Assembly: GCA_963831105.1 (NCBI GenBank)
Contig: CAWHOS010000007.1
Location: 1 to 64,000, forward strand
DNA length: 64,000 bases
Direction of reading: 5' to 3'
Source: DATFQI01 sp963831105
GTDB lineage: Bacteria; Actinomycetota; Thermoleophilia; Solirubrobacterales; Solirubrobacteraceae
Every line of letters begins with the position of its first letter. Position 1 is the first letter of the stretch. Below the pieces are notes generated by a model that was not told where the DNA came from, did no database searches, and was given only the letters and a program-made list of their open reading frames with translations. Positions 1 to 10,383 of this stretch are shown one piece after another. The position numbers and the translations under genes are program-made.

Positions 1-31
1 CTGAACTAACGGGGAGTATCCGCCACTCCCG

Positions 32-3000
32 ATGGCGGCGAGGATGCCCGGGTGCGGGGTGCCCGGTCCAATCCTCCTCGCCGGTGCGCTGAGCATCGCC
101 TTGTTCGTCGGGGGGGACGCGCAGCCACGATGGCGCTACGGCTCCCGTCGCGGCTTACGGGTTCGAGGACTCGGGGGACCTCTCGTTCGTCGGCGACTCG
201 AGCGCCAACGCCAACACGGGCGAGGTCACCGGCGCCACGCGCGTGACCGGCCGCTTCGGCTCCGCACTGGACTTCGACGGCGTCGACGATCTCGTGACGG
301 TCGCTGACGCGCCCACGCTCGATCTCACGTCGGGCATGACGCTGGAGGCCTGGGTCAAGCCGCGCGCGAGGGGCGACTGGGCGCACGGTGATCATGAAGC
401 AGTACCAATCCGACCTCGCGTACACGCTCTATGCGAGCGGGATCAGCCGCCCGAGCGGCTACGTCACGACAACCGGAGGCCTGAGCTCGGCCACCGCGCC
501 ATCAGCGCTCCGCTCAACGTGGAGCCACGTCGCCCTGACCTTCGATCGGGTCAGCTCTGCGGCTCTACGTCGGGGGCGACAGGTGGCAAGCGCCGCACGG
601 ACCCAAGCCCTGGTGAACGAGCGACAACCCGCTCACGATCGGCGGCAACAAGGTCTGGGACGAGTGGTTCTCGGGCGCGATCGACGAGGTGCGCATCTAC
701 GACCGGGCGCTCACGGGCGCCGAGATCCAGACCGATATGACCACGGCGGTCGGCGCCCAGGCCGGACCACCGCCATCACAAGGGCCGGGCCCAACTCGGG
801 TCATGGACCCCGCCGGCCGCTTGGCCGCTCGTCGCCGTGCACGCGTTCGGAGTGCTTCTCCAACGGCAAGGTCGCGGTGTGGGACGGCTTCGGAGCGGCA
901 CTGAACTCCGAGCGCATCTGGAACCCCGAGACCGGGCAGTTCGAATCGGCGCCGTCGGGCATCAACCTGTTCTGCTCCGGCCACGCGCTGCTGCCGGGAC
1001 CGGCGGGGGGCTCACCGCCAGCAGCGTGGCAACAACTATCTCGGCTTGAGGGACATCCGGCTGCTGAACCCGTTCAACCGCACCTGGGCGGCCGGGCCGG
1101 ACATGGCAGCGCGGGCGCTGGTACCCGACCACGACGACCCTTCCCGACGGGCGCATCCTGATCGTCTCCGGGGACGACGCCGCCCCAACGGTCCGTACAC
1201 GCCGTTCCGCGTCACGTCGGACACGCTGCCGGAGATCAACGAGCCCGAAGACGAACAGCGTCACCTCGCTTCCGTCCGCGGCCCGGCCCATGCCGTTGTA
1301 CCCGTTCATGTTCACGACCCCCGGACGGGCGGGTCTGGTCGACGCAGGGCCCGATCCCACGACCCGCATCCTCGACCCTCGGACGGGGGGGGGTGGTCGA
1401 CGCTGCCGAACCCATCGCCGATCGACGGGCACAGCGCGGTGATGTTCCGAGCCAGGGAAGATCCTCAAGTCGGGCACGGTGGACCGAGACCGAGTTCCCT
1501 CAGATGCGTGCCCATCACCAATCCGCGCCGCGGTGCTCGACCTCAACCAGACCGTCCCGAGCTGGAGCGATGCGGCGTCGATGAAGGAGGCGCGGACCTA
1601 CCACACGCTCACGGTGCTACCCGACGGCGACGTGCTGGCGATGGGCGGGCAGAACATCACCCGGCGCCGACTCGCTGCGGACGAGCGCCGTGCTCGAGCC
1701 TGGAGATCTGGCATCCGGGGACGAACACCTGGACGAAGATGGCCGGGGAGCGTCCGGCCTCGCGGCTACCACAACACGTCGTTGCTGCTGCCCGATGGCC
1801 GGGTGCTGCTGGCAGGCAGCGGCGGGCTCGACGGGTCGATGATGGTCAACGAGGCAGAGCGCCGAGATCTTCTCGCCGCCGTACCTGCACAAGGGGCCGC
1901 GGCCTGGTGATCCCAGGGCCCGCCGACGACGATGGACTACGCCAAGACCATCACCCTCGCGACGCCGGACGCCGCGCGGATCGCCAAGGTGAGCCTCGTG
2001 CGCATGGGCTCCGTCACGCACAACTTCAACATGGACCAGCGCTGGCAGGGAGCTCACGTTCCGAGCGGAACGACGGCCAGCTGGAGATCGACGCCCCCGC
2101 ATCGCCCAACACCGCGCCGCCCGGCGTGTACTACCTGTTCATCATCGACGACAACGGGGTGCCATCGAAGGCCGCGATCCTCAGCATCTCCAACAGCGCG
2201 GATACGCAGGCGCCGTCGGTGCCGTCGGGTGTGTCGACGTCGGGTGGGGTCGGGCGGGTGTCGCTGAGTTGGACGGCGTCTTCGGACAATGTGGGTGTGG
2301 CGCGCTATGTGGTGCACCGATCGTCCTCGCCGGGGTTCACGCCCAGTGCCGCGACGCGGGTCGCGACGCCGACGGGCACGTCGTTGCGTCGATAGCGGGC
2401 TGGCGCCGGGCAACTACTACTACCGGGTGCTCGCCGAGGATCAGGCCAACAACGCCAGTGCGCCCTCGGATGAGGTCACCGGCGTTGCCTTGGCCGACAC
2501 GACCGCGCCGACGGTCTCGCTGAGGCGCTCCGGCCGCGGGAGCCACGCTGCGCGGCACCGTCGCCGTGACCGCGACCGCCGCCGACACGGCGGTGTCGCC
2601 GGCGTGCAGTTCCGCCTCGACGGCGCCGCTCGGGTTGGAGGACACCACCTCGCCCTACAGCGTCGCCTGGAACACGACGACCGCCACCAACGGCGGGCAC
2701 ACGCTGACGGCGGTCGCCGTGACGCCTCGGCCAACACCACCACCTCGTCGCCCGTCACCGTGACGCGTGAACAACACCATCCCCCCGGTCCCCACGACTG
2801 ATGGCGGCCTACAAGTTCGACGAAGGGTCGGGGGCCACGGTCATCGACGTCCCGGCCGGGGCCCACCGGCCGATCCCAGGCGGTCTGGTCGACCGCCGGC
2901 CGCTCCGGCGGGGCCCTGTCCTTCGACGGGGTCAACGACTGGGTCACCGTGGCCGATCACGCCGGATCTGGACCTCAGCGGCGGTATGACGCTTGAAGCG

Positions 3001-4612
3001 TGGGTCCGGCCCGACGACCACGACCGGCTGGCGCACCGCCATGATCAAAGAGGGCTGCGGCGGGCTCTGCTATGCCCTCTACGGCGGCGCGGAACCGCCA
3101 GCCCTCCGGCTGGGCGACCATGGGCACCACCGAACGTGGCGTCATCGGCCCGTCCACCCTGGAGGCCAACACCTGGGCCCACGTGGCCGTCACCTACGAC
3201 GGAACCATCCTGCGCCTCTACGTCAACGGCACCCAGGTCGCCACCCAGGCCCAGACCGGCGCCATCACCGCCTCGACCGGCGCCCTGCGCCTCGGCGGCA
3301 ACGCCGTCTGGGGCGAGTTCTTCGGCGGACTCATCGACGACGCCCGGATCTACAACCGGGCCCTCACGCCGGCCGAGATCGTCACCGACGGCACGGTCGG
3401 GGCGCCGGCGGCAGGAGACACGACGCCGCGGAGCCGACCGACGATGATCGCCGCCGGTGGGGTCGGGCGGGTGTCGCTGAGCTGGACGGCGTCCACCGAC
3501 AACAACGGCGTGGCGCGCTACGACGTCCACCGCTCGACACCGCCGGATTCACGGCCGGGCCGACCACGAGGATCGCGACGCCCCCGGCAACTCCTACATC
3601 GATAACGGGCTGGCGGCCGGCAAGTACTACTACCAGGTGCTCGCCGAGGACAGGCGGGCAACGTCTGCGCCCGTCCAACGAGGTCACCGGCGTCACCGGC
3701 CGACACCACCCCGCCCTCGGTCTCGATCACCGCCCGGCGGGTGGCGCAATCGTGTCCGGCACCGTCACCGTGACCGCGAGCGCCGGCGACGACGGCGGTG
3801 TCGCCGGCGTGCAGTTCCGCCTCGACGGCGCCGTCTCGGGATGGAGGACACCACCTCGCCCTACAGCGTCGGCTGGAACACGACCACCGCGACCAACGGC
3901 GGGCACACGCTGACGGCGGTCGCCCGTGACGCCTCGGGCAACACCACGACCTCGTCGCGCGTCACCGTGACGCGTGAACAACACCATCCCCCCGGTCCCC
4001 ACGCCGATGGCGGCCTACAAGTTCAACGAAGGGTCGGGGGCCACGGTCATCGACGTCACCGGCCAGGGCCACACGGGCACGATCTTCCAGGCGGCGTGGT
4101 CGACGGCGGGTCACACGCCGGGGCGCTGTCCTTCGACGGGGTCAACGACTGGGTCACCGTGGCGGATCGCGCCGATCTCGCCTCATCGAGTGCCATGACG
4201 CTCGAAGCCTGGGTCCGGCCCACGACCACGCCGGCTGGCGCACCGCCATGATCAAGGAAGGCTGCGGCGGGCTCGGCTACGCCCTCTACGCCAGCGGCAC
4301 CGCCCGTCCCGGCAGCTACATCGCCACGACCGCGGCGCTGGCTTCACCGGCCCCTCGCGCGCTGGCCACCAACACCTGGACCCACGTCGCCGTCACCTAC
4401 GACGGGACGACCATGCGCCTCTACGTCAACGGCAACCAGGTCGCCAGCGCAGGCCCGGACCACCACCATCGACTCACACCAGACCCCTACGCCTCGGCGG
4501 CAACAACATGTGGAGCGAGTTGTTCGGCGGACTAATCGACGACGTCCGGATCTACAACCAGGCCCTCACCCCCACCCAGATCCAAACCGACATGGCCACC
4601 CGCGTCGGCTGA
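32..4612 (+). pseudogene. Secreted modular copper-radical-oxidase-like protein (LamG, kelch/galactose oxidase, FN3, Ig), frame-disrupted
   Basis: The reading frame switches many times, but the pieces join in order into one protein of about 1500 residues. It starts with a signal peptide (hydrophobic LLAGALSIALFV), then a LamG domain (about 150-750), then a galactose/glyoxal-oxidase kelch and early-set region (about 850-2200), and then two FN3-Ig-LamG blocks ending at 4612. The kelch region retains the expected active-site residues: Cys in FCSGHALL, Tyr in WYPT, the Tyr-His pair in YHNTSLLLPDG and His in VTHNFNMDQR. In fungal galactose oxidase and bacterial GlxA these form the Tyr-Cys cofactor and the copper site. 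The inferred role is secreted oxidation of sugars or aldehydes on a polysaccharide, with LamG/FN3/Ig modules for binding. Whether it is a true pseudogene or a poorly sequenced intact gene cannot be settled here. The intact motifs favour sequence error. Confidence 0.72.
2216..4612 (+). repeat. Tandem duplication of an FN3-Ig-LamG coding block
   Basis: Two copies of about 1.2 kb lie head to tail (about 2216-3410 and 3430-4612). Long stretches are nearly identical: the FN3 start near 2244 and 3455, the Ig segment near 2643 and 3850, and the LamG opening near 2921 and 4132. Each copy encodes an FN3 domain, a bacterial Ig-like domain and a LamG domain. The high nucleotide identity indicates recent duplication or gene conversion, and it makes this stretch hard to assemble. 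Confidence 0.8.
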
Positions 4613-4613
4613 G

Positions 4614-4636
4614 CGGCGGCCCAGGGGGAGCCGCCG
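4614..4636. terminator. Hairpin between convergent genes
   Basis: CGGCGGC (4614-4620) pairs with GCCGCCG (4630-4636) across a 9-base loop. It lies between the stop at 4612 and the convergent gene ending at 4668. No U-tract follows, so terminator function is only inferred from position. Confidence 0.35.
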
Positions 4637-4667
4637 GCCTGTCCGGGGCCCCGCGGGCGGGAGCGGT

Positions 4668-5616
4668 TCAGACAGCCGCGCCGGTGAGGGCTTCGGCGCC
4701 GGATTCCTCCAGCGTGCGCGCAAGCCCTTCGCGAAGCTCGACCGTCGGCTCCCAGCCCAGCAGCTCGCGCGCCAGCGAGATGTCGGGCTGGCGCACCTGC
4801 GGATCGTCGGTGGGCAGCGCCTCGTAGACGATCTCGGAGCGCGACCCGGTGATCTCGATCACCGCCTGGGCGAGCTCGAGCAGCGTGAACTCGTCCGGGT
4901 TGCCGATGTTGACCGGATAGTGCAGCCCGGACTCGGCGAGGCGGATGATCCCGTCGATCAGGTCCGAGACGTAACAGAACGACCGCGTCTGCGAGCCGTC
5001 GCCGAAGACCGTGATCGGCCTGTCCTGCAGCGCCTGGCGCATGAACGTCGGCATCGCGCGCCCGTCGTGCGGGCGCATCCGCGGCCCGTAGGTGTTGAAG
5101 ATCCGCACGATCGCGCGTGTCCACGCCCTGCTGGCGGTGATAGGCCATCGTCATCGCCTCGGCGTAGCGCTTGGCCTCGTCGTAGACGCCGCGCGGCCCG
5201 ATCGGGTTCACGTGGCCCCAGTAGGTCTCGGGCTGCGGATGCACCTGCGGGTCGCCGTAGACCTCCGACGTGGAGGCCAGTCAAGAAGCGCGCGCGTTGG
5301 GCTTGGCCAGGCCGAGCGCGTTGTGCGTCCCGTAGGCGCCGACCTTCAGCGTGTGCATCGGCAGCCGCAGATAGTCGATCGGCGAGGCCGGCGAGGCGAA
5401 GTGATAGACGAAGTCGATCGGCTCATCCACGTAGAACGGCTGGATGATGTCGTGGTGGACGTGCTTGAACTCGGGCACGCGGATGTGCTCGATATTGGCG
5501 AGGGAGCCCGTCTCGAAGTTGTCCACGCAGATCACGCGGTGACCGCGACGGAGCAGTTCGTCGCACAGGTGCGACCCAAGGAATCCCGCGCCACCGGTGA
5601 CGAGACAGGTAGCCAC
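4668..5616 (-). pseudogene. UDP-glucuronate decarboxylase (UDP-xylose synthase), frame-disrupted
   Basis: This is an extended short-chain dehydrogenase that would convert UDP-glucuronate to UDP-xylose in the cytoplasm. The N-terminal piece has the Rossmann motif TGGAGFLGSH and the HASP-type DFVYHFASPASP segment. The middle piece has the catalytic YDEAK, and the C-terminal piece has RIFNTYGPRM and DGSQTRSFCYVSDL, all typical of UXS/SDR sugar-nucleotide enzymes. At least two frame breaks occur, near 5281-5296 and near 5108-5116, where removing one inserted base restores the conserved TRIVRIFNTYGP context. Joined length is about 315 residues, normal for the family. It may supply xylose for a surface glycan. 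Because every motif is intact, an error-containing functional gene is more likely than decay. Confidence 0.82.
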
Positions 5617-5683
5617 GTCATCCTCCTTTGCAGTTCTCAGTCATCGACATAGAACGACGGCAGGCGAACCAGACTTCTGTCTC

Positions 5684-6435
5684 TCAGCGACCGCCGATGA
5701 ACGAGGAGATCACGCGGGCGAGGTCCGAGATCGGCAGCGCCCGGTCCAGATGCTCACGCCGTCGAGGTCTCCCACGAGATACAGCGCACACGTGCCTCGA
5801 TAGGCCCCGAGAGCGCCGGCGGCTGACGGCAGGTCGTACTTGATCGGGTTCGTGACGGGTGTCCCGGCTCCGACCTGCTTCCCGTCGACGAAGAGCCTCA
5901 GATGGTCCCGTCGTACGAGCCTGCGACGTGATGCCAACCGCCGTCCCACATCGTTGCGGCCGCCTCGGCAGAGCGCACCCAGTCGGTGCCGTCGTAGACG
6001 TAGAACGCCAAGAGTCCAGCCTCGGTCGTGTAAAGCGCGAAGGAGCTTGCTTCGCAGCCATCGGCGCCCTTGGCGACCAGGTAGCGGAACGGACCCGGAC
6101 CCCCGGCGTTGCGTACCCAGGCCGACACCGTGACCCGTTCCGGCCGGAGCGCATCGTCGTCGGGGGTCGAGACGACGTCGTCGCCGTCGAACCGCAGGGC
6201 CGATCCGATGCCGAAGACGCCGCGGATCCAAGTCGGGTCGTTGGCGTCGACGCCCGGCGTCGAGCCGAGCATGCCGTGATTGCCGTTGCCCGACCAGTCG
6301 TGAACCGTCTGGCCAGATCGCTCGTTCATCGGCCACCACCCGCGAAGGGCCGTGCTCGCAGAGGCGGAGGACGGAAAGGCGACGCACGAAGCGAGTAGGC
6401 CGATCACCCCGGCGCGTCGCAGTGAGTTTGTTCAT
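5684..6435 (-). pseudogene. Secreted LamG-domain (concanavalin-like) protein, frame-disrupted
   Basis: Three frame segments join into one protein of about 250 residues. It starts MNKLTATRR, then a hydrophobic signal peptide (VIGLLASCVAF) ending near SASA. A single LamG domain follows, with WWPMNE, GSALRFDGDD, VTVSAWVRN, the typical WHHVAGSYDGT and LFVDGKQVG, and the end ALPISDLARVISSFIGG. Breaks near 6397, 5898 and 5745 each look like loss of one base. LamG modules bind carbohydrates or act as adhesion modules, and no catalytic residues are seen. The small palindrome TCATGT-CACAA-ACATGA overlaps its start and may be an operator. Confidence 0.7.
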
Positions 6436-6535
6436 GTCACAAACATGACCACCCAGCGTCCGGCCGTGCCTGAACGTGCGGCCAGGTGAGGCCTGCCAAT
6501 CGACGGATGGCGTACCGGCCGCTGTGCCCGGGGCC

Positions 6536-6962
6536 TCAGAGCAGGCCGACCTGGCGCAGGATCGAGACGGAGTCCGAGTAGACGTCCTTGCGCTTGATCA
6601 GGCCGTCCTCGAACGGGATCACGTCCATCCCGACCCACTCGATCCGGCGGCCCGAGGGCGCGGCGACGATGTCCCCGCGGCGCAGCTCCTTGACGTGGGT
6701 GGCGCTCGCGGTCCACTCCTGCACGACGAGGTCCTCGCGCACGTAGAGCCGGCGCGTGCGTGAACGCGATGTCGGGCCAGGACTCGAAGATCCGGGCGAT
6801 GTGCTCGAGCGCCTCGGCGCCCTCGGCCCGCTCGCCCGCCGTGTGGTTCTCGAAGACCATGTCGGGCGCGTGCAGCGCCGCGATCGCGTCGAGGTCGTGC
6901 GCGTTCCAGGCGTCGTTGTAGGCGGCGATCAGCTCCTGCAGGCGCCCCGTGGCGGTGCTCAC
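6536..6962 (-). CDS. SnoaL/NTF2-like fold protein (one frameshift)
   Basis: This is a small alpha+beta-barrel protein of about 141 residues. It opens ELIAAYNDAWNAHDLDAIAALHAPDMVFENHT, a typical SnoaL-like polyketide-cyclase/ester-hydrolase family start, and ends EDGLIKRKDVYSDSVSILRQVGLL. One extra base near 6749-6757 splits the frame, and removing it restores FTHA followed by RLYVREDLVVQEW. The GTG at 6962 is chosen because it directly precedes the conserved N-terminus. Family members range from cyclases to isomerases to non-enzymatic binders, so the substrate cannot be inferred. It stands alone between a LamG gene and a small membrane protein gene. Confidence 0.72.
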
Positions 6963-7015
6963 GAGCCGATTCTCTGCCCGGGCGCGGCGCGCGTCAAGCG
7001 CCGGCCGGCCGCGAC

Positions 7016-7294
7016 CTAGGGCGCCGGGTCCGCCGCCCGTTGGGACGCCGGCTGGCCGCCGTGGCGGCGGTCCCACTCGCGGATCCGCTGCCACTGGCGC
7101 TCGGAGATCTGGCGCAGCACGAGGTAGCAGAGCACCCCGGCGAGGATGCCGCCGACGATCCCGGGCGCGACGTCGCCGCGCGCGATCGAGCCGATCGCGA
7201 ACAGGATTCCTATGAACGCGCCCGCGAGCGCCCACTGGCGGGGCTTCATCGGCTCGGGCGGGCGCGACTGGATGCGCTCGCGGAGCCGGCTCAC
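7016..7294 (-). CDS. Small two-helix membrane protein downstream of guaA
   Basis: This is a 92-residue protein with two hydrophobic stretches (WALAGAFIGILFAIGSIA and APGIVGGILAGVLCYLVL) separated by a short loop, and a charged C-terminal tail rich in Arg and Gln. The GTG at 7294 overlaps the guaA stop by four bases (GTGA), so it is probably translated by coupling at the end of the guaB-guaA operon. A GTG two codons upstream is also possible. I do not recognise a family. Retention directly behind guaA is the only functional hint. Confidence 0.6.
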   Translation of the reverse strand: MSRLRERIQSRPPEPMKPRQWALAGAFIGILFAIGSIARGDVAPGIVGGILAGVLCYLVLRQISERQWQRIREWDRRHGGQPASQRAADPAP

Positions 7295-8910
7295 TCCCAC
7301 TCGATGGTGCCGGGGGGCTTGCTCGTGATGTCGAGCACGACGCGGTTGACCTCGCGGATCTCGTTGATCATGCGCGAGGCGATCTGCTCCAGCAGGTCAT
7401 AGGGCAGCCGCGCCCAGTCGGCCGTCATCGCGTCGTCCGAGGTGACCGCGCGGATCGCGACCAGGTAGCCGTAGGTGCGCTCGTCGCCCTGCACGCCGAC
7501 CGTGCGGATGTCGGGCAGCACGCAGAAGGACTGCCACAGCTCGCGATACAGGCCGGCCTTGCGGATCTCGTCCTGCAGGATCGCGTCGGCGTTGCGCAGC
7601 GTGTCCAGGCGCTCCTTCGTCGCCTCGCCGCCGACGATGCGGATCGCGAGGCCGGGGCCCGGGAACGGCTGGCGCCAGACGAGCCGCTCGGGCAGCCCGA
7701 GCTCGGCGCCGACGGCACGGACCTCGTCCTTGAAGAGCGCGCGCAGCGGCTCCACCAGCTCGAACTCGAGGTCGTCCGGCAGGCCGCCGACGTTGTGGTG
7801 GGACTTGATCGTCGCCGCGCCCGTGCCGCCGCCGGACTCGATCACGTCGGAGTACAGCGTGCCCTGCACGAGAAAGGCCGCAGAACCGATCCTCGCCGCC
7901 TCCTCCTCGAAGACGCGGATGAACTCCGCGCCGATCGCCTTGCGCTTGGCCTCGGGCTCGCTGAGGCCGGCCAGGCGCTCGAGGAAGCGCGTCTCGGCGT
8001 CGACCGCCACCAGCGGCACCTTGAAGTGGTCGCGGAAGGCGGAGATGACCTGCTCGCCCTCGTTCTTGCGCATCAGCCCGTGGTCGACGAACACGCAGGT
8101 CAGCTGGTCGCCGATGGCGCGGTGCACGAGCAGCGCGGCGACGCTGGAGTCCACCCCGCCCGAGAGGCCGCAGATCACGCGGCCGTCGCCGACCTGGGCG
8201 CGGATCGCTGCGACCTGCTCGTCGATGATCGACTCAGGGCTCCACGTGCGCTCGCAGCCGCAGATGTCCGCGAGGAAGGTCGTGAGCACCTGCTGGCCGT
8301 AGGGCGTGTGCACGACCTCGGGGTGGAACTGGATCCCGTACAGGCCGCGCTCGACGTCCTCCAGCGCGGCGACGGGCGACTCGGTCGAGCTCGCCAGGGC
8401 GGTGAAGCCCGGCGGCGGCTCGTAGACCGTGTCGCGGTGCGACATCCAGCACGACTGCTCGGCCGGGGTGCCGGCCAGCAGCCGGCCCGTCTCGGTCACG
8501 GTGAGCCTCGAGCGGCCGAACTCGCCGATCTCGGCGCCCTCGACCCGCCCGCCGAGCGTCAGCACCAGGGCCTGCATGCCGTAACAGATGCCGAGCACCG
8601 GGATCCCGAGCTCGAGCAGCTCCGGATCCAGCCGCGGCGCGCCGTCCGCGTACACGGAGGCGGGGCCGCCGGAGAGGATCAGGCCCTTCGGGTTGCGGCG
8701 GCGGACCTCCTCGACGCCCACGTGGTGCGGCAGCAGCTCGGAGAAGACCCCGCACTCGCGCACCCGCCGCGCGATCAGCTGCGAGTACTGCCCGCCGTAG
8801 TCGAGGACGACGACCTCGTCGGCCGCGACCGCCCGCTCGAGGGCGAGCTCCTCGACGCCCTGCTCGGCAGGGAGCGAGGAGCCGCGGCCCTCGGAGACGA
8901 GCTCCGTCAC
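7291..8910 (-). CDS. guaA: GMP synthase (glutamine-hydrolysing)
   Basis: It converts XMP, ATP and glutamine to GMP in the last step of guanine nucleotide synthesis. The 539-residue protein has an N-terminal class I glutamine amidotransferase domain (VVLDYGGQYSQLIARR, nucleophile Cys in GICYGMQ, His/Glu in FHPEV), an ATP-pyrophosphatase domain with the P-loop SGGVDSS, and the C-terminal dimerisation domain ending SKPPGTIEWE. The GTG at 8910 overlaps the guaB stop (GTGA). The roughly 35 residues before VVVLDYGG form an unusual extra N-terminal leader. Overlap with guaB indicates co-transcription and coupled expression of the two consecutive enzymes. Confidence 0.97.
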   Translation of the reverse strand: MTELVSEGRGSSLPAEQGVEELALERAVAADEVVVLDYGGQYSQLIARRVRECGVFSELLPHHVGVEEVRRRNPKGLILSGGPASVYADGAPRLDPELLELGIPVLGICYGMQALVLTLGGRVEGAEIGEFGRSRLTVTETGRLLAGTPAEQSCWMSHRDTVYEPPPGFTALASSTESPVAALEDVERGLYGIQFHPEVVHTPYGQQVLTTFLADICGCERTWSPESIIDEQVAAIRAQVGDGRVICGLSGGVDSSVAALLVHRAIGDQLTCVFVDHGLMRKNEGEQVISAFRDHFKVPLVAVDAETRFLERLAGLSEPEAKRKAIGAEFIRVFEEEAARIGSAAFLVQGTLYSDVIESGGGTGAATIKSHHNVGGLPDDLEFELVEPLRALFKDEVRAVGAELGLPERLVWRQPFPGPGLAIRIVGGEATKERLDTLRNADAILQDEIRKAGLYRELWQSFCVLPDIRTVGVQGDERTYGYLVAIRAVTSDDAMTADWARLPYDLLEQIASRMINEIREVNRVVLDITSKPPGTIEWE

Positions 8911-10112
8911 CGGCCCGCCAGCACCGGCTGCGGCTCGGGCTGCGCGTTGCCGCGGGCGCCCATGCCGATCGCCTGGTCGCGCTGGAGCGACTTGCCCTCG
9001 GTCTGCAGCGCCGGGGCGACCATCAGCTCGGCCCGGTTGAACTCCGCGATGTCCTGGTAGCCGCAGGTCGCCATCGAGGTGCGCAGGCCGCCCATCAGGT
9101 TGAACGTACCGTCGTTCTCGCGGGCCGGGCCCGTGATGATCTCCTCGAGCGAGCCGTTCTGCGTCGTCGCCACGCGCGCGCCGCGCGGGAGCGACGGGTG
9201 GAACGTCGCCATGCCCCAGTGGAAGCCGTGGCCCGGCGCCTCGTAGGCGCGCGCCAGCGGGGAGCCGATCATCACCGCGTCGGCGCCGCAGGCGATCGCC
9301 TTCGCGACGTCGCCGCCCGTGCGCATGCCGCCGTCGGCGATCACGCGGCAGTAGTCGCCCGTCTCGAGCATGTGCTGCGAGCGCGCGGCCGCCACGTCGG
9401 CGATCGCGGTCGCCTGCGGGACGCCGATGCCGAGCACGCCGCGCGTGGTGCACGCCGCGCCGGGGCCGACGCCGACGAGCACGCCGGCCGCGCCCGTGCG
9501 CATGAGGTGCAGGCCCGTGTGGTAGCTGGCACAGCCGCCGAGTACGACCGGGATCGGCAGCTCTCGCACGAACTCCTTGAGGTTGAGCACGTGACCCGCG
9601 CTCGAGACGTGCTCGGCGGAGATCACGGTGCCCTGCACGACCAGGATGTCCAGCCCCGCGTCCAGCGCCAGCTCGTGCCAGCGCTCGACCTTCTGCGGCG
9701 TCAGCGACGCGGCGGCGACGACGCCGTGCGCCTTGATCTCCTGGATCCGCTGCGCGATCAGCTCCTCCTTGACCGGCTCCTGGTAGATCTCCTGCATCTC
9801 CCGGGTGGCCTCGTCGCGCGGCAGGCCCGCGATGCGCTCGAGCATCGAGTCGGCGTCCTCGTAGCGCGTCCAGATCCCCTCGAGGTTCAGCACGGCGAGC
9901 CCGCCCAGGCGGCCGACGATGCCCGCGGTCTCCGGCGAGACGACACCATCCATCGCGGAGGCCAGCAGCGGGAGCTCGAAGCGGTACGGGCCGAGCGTCC
10001 AGGAGATGTCGACGTCGTCGGGATCGCGCGTCCTGCGCGACGGGACGATCGCTACGTCATCGAATCCATAGGCGCGGCGCGCCTTCTTGCCTCGGCCGAT
10101 CTCGATCTCCAT
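8907..10112 (-). CDS. guaB: GuaB3-family IMP dehydrogenase-type protein
   Basis: This is a 401-residue TIM-barrel protein of the IMP dehydrogenase/GMP reductase superfamily. It has the opening YGFDDVAIVPS, the phosphate/flap region with Cys in GPGAACTTRGVLG, DGGMRTGGDVAKAIACGADAVMIG, and a GMATFHPSLPRGAR stretch. It has no CBS domain insert, which matches the short actinobacterial GuaB3 class rather than classical GuaB. That class is usually annotated as IMP dehydrogenase-related, with catalytic activity shown for only some members. It overlaps guaA by four bases, supporting an IMP to XMP to GMP operon. The ATG at 10112 has only a weak AGGA upstream. Confidence 0.92.
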   Translation of the reverse strand: MEIEIGRGKKARRAYGFDDVAIVPSRRTRDPDDVDISWTLGPYRFELPLLASAMDGVVSPETAGIVGRLGGLAVLNLEGIWTRYEDADSMLERIAGLPRDEATREMQEIYQEPVKEELIAQRIQEIKAHGVVAAASLTPQKVERWHELALDAGLDILVVQGTVISAEHVSSAGHVLNLKEFVRELPIPVVLGGCASYHTGLHLMRTGAAGVLVGVGPGAACTTRGVLGIGVPQATAIADVAAARSQHMLETGDYCRVIADGGMRTGGDVAKAIACGADAVMIGSPLARAYEAPGHGFHWGMATFHPSLPRGARVATTQNGSLEEIITGPARENDGTFNLMGGLRTSMATCGYQDIAEFNRAELMVAPALQTEGKSLQRDQAIGMGARGNAQPEPQPVLAGR

Positions 10113-10200
10113 GGCGGAATCCTAGGTGTGGGGGCGGACGGTGTCGGGAGACATAACCACGTTACCCCGCTCTCTCCGCAACTCCGTCCGGGGGCGTCGC
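10113..10200 (-). promoter_or_regulatory. guaB upstream region, possible promoter
   Basis: This gap carries the only relatively AT-containing stretch upstream of guaB. On the minus strand a TTGCGG is followed after 19 bases by TTATGT, a loose sigma-70-like arrangement. The hairpin repeat that follows the pfkB-type gene lies immediately upstream. No riboswitch-like structure was recognised. Confidence 0.3.
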
Positions 10201-10380
10201 GCCGGCGAACGTCAACGGCGCTGGGTAGGGAAGGTGAGGGGTGCCCGAGCCGCCCCGATCTCCATCGACCGGTCAGTTCTTCAGGCTCAGCCTGAACAAT
10301 GCGACCGCTCGCGCTCGGAGCAGGCGTCGCGGGTGGCTCCCTCGCTCCCCTACCCAGCCGCAGTTGACGTTCGTCAGGCG
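10201..10380 (-). repeat. Hairpin repeat element, copy A (directly after the sugar kinase stop)
   Basis: An interspersed element of about 180 bases lies between the sugar kinase stop and guaB. Its ends are imperfect inverted repeats: CGAACGTCAA at 10206-10215 against TTGACGTTCG at 10364-10373, extending inward through GGGTAGGG/CCCTACCC. A perfect small hairpin, TTCAGGCT-C-AGCCTGAA, sits at 10280-10296. Read on the minus strand, 45 bases (10329-10373) are identical to 15188-15232 of copy B. It could fold into a long stem-loop and may terminate transcription from the kinase gene. Confidence 0.75.
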
Positions 10381-10383
10381 CGG

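Noticed and set aside
10201..10380. Riboswitch for guaB in the repeat-containing leader
   Set aside because: The structured part is shared with an unrelated locus at 15.2 kb and is oriented with the upstream kinase gene, so it is a repeat rather than a purine sensor.
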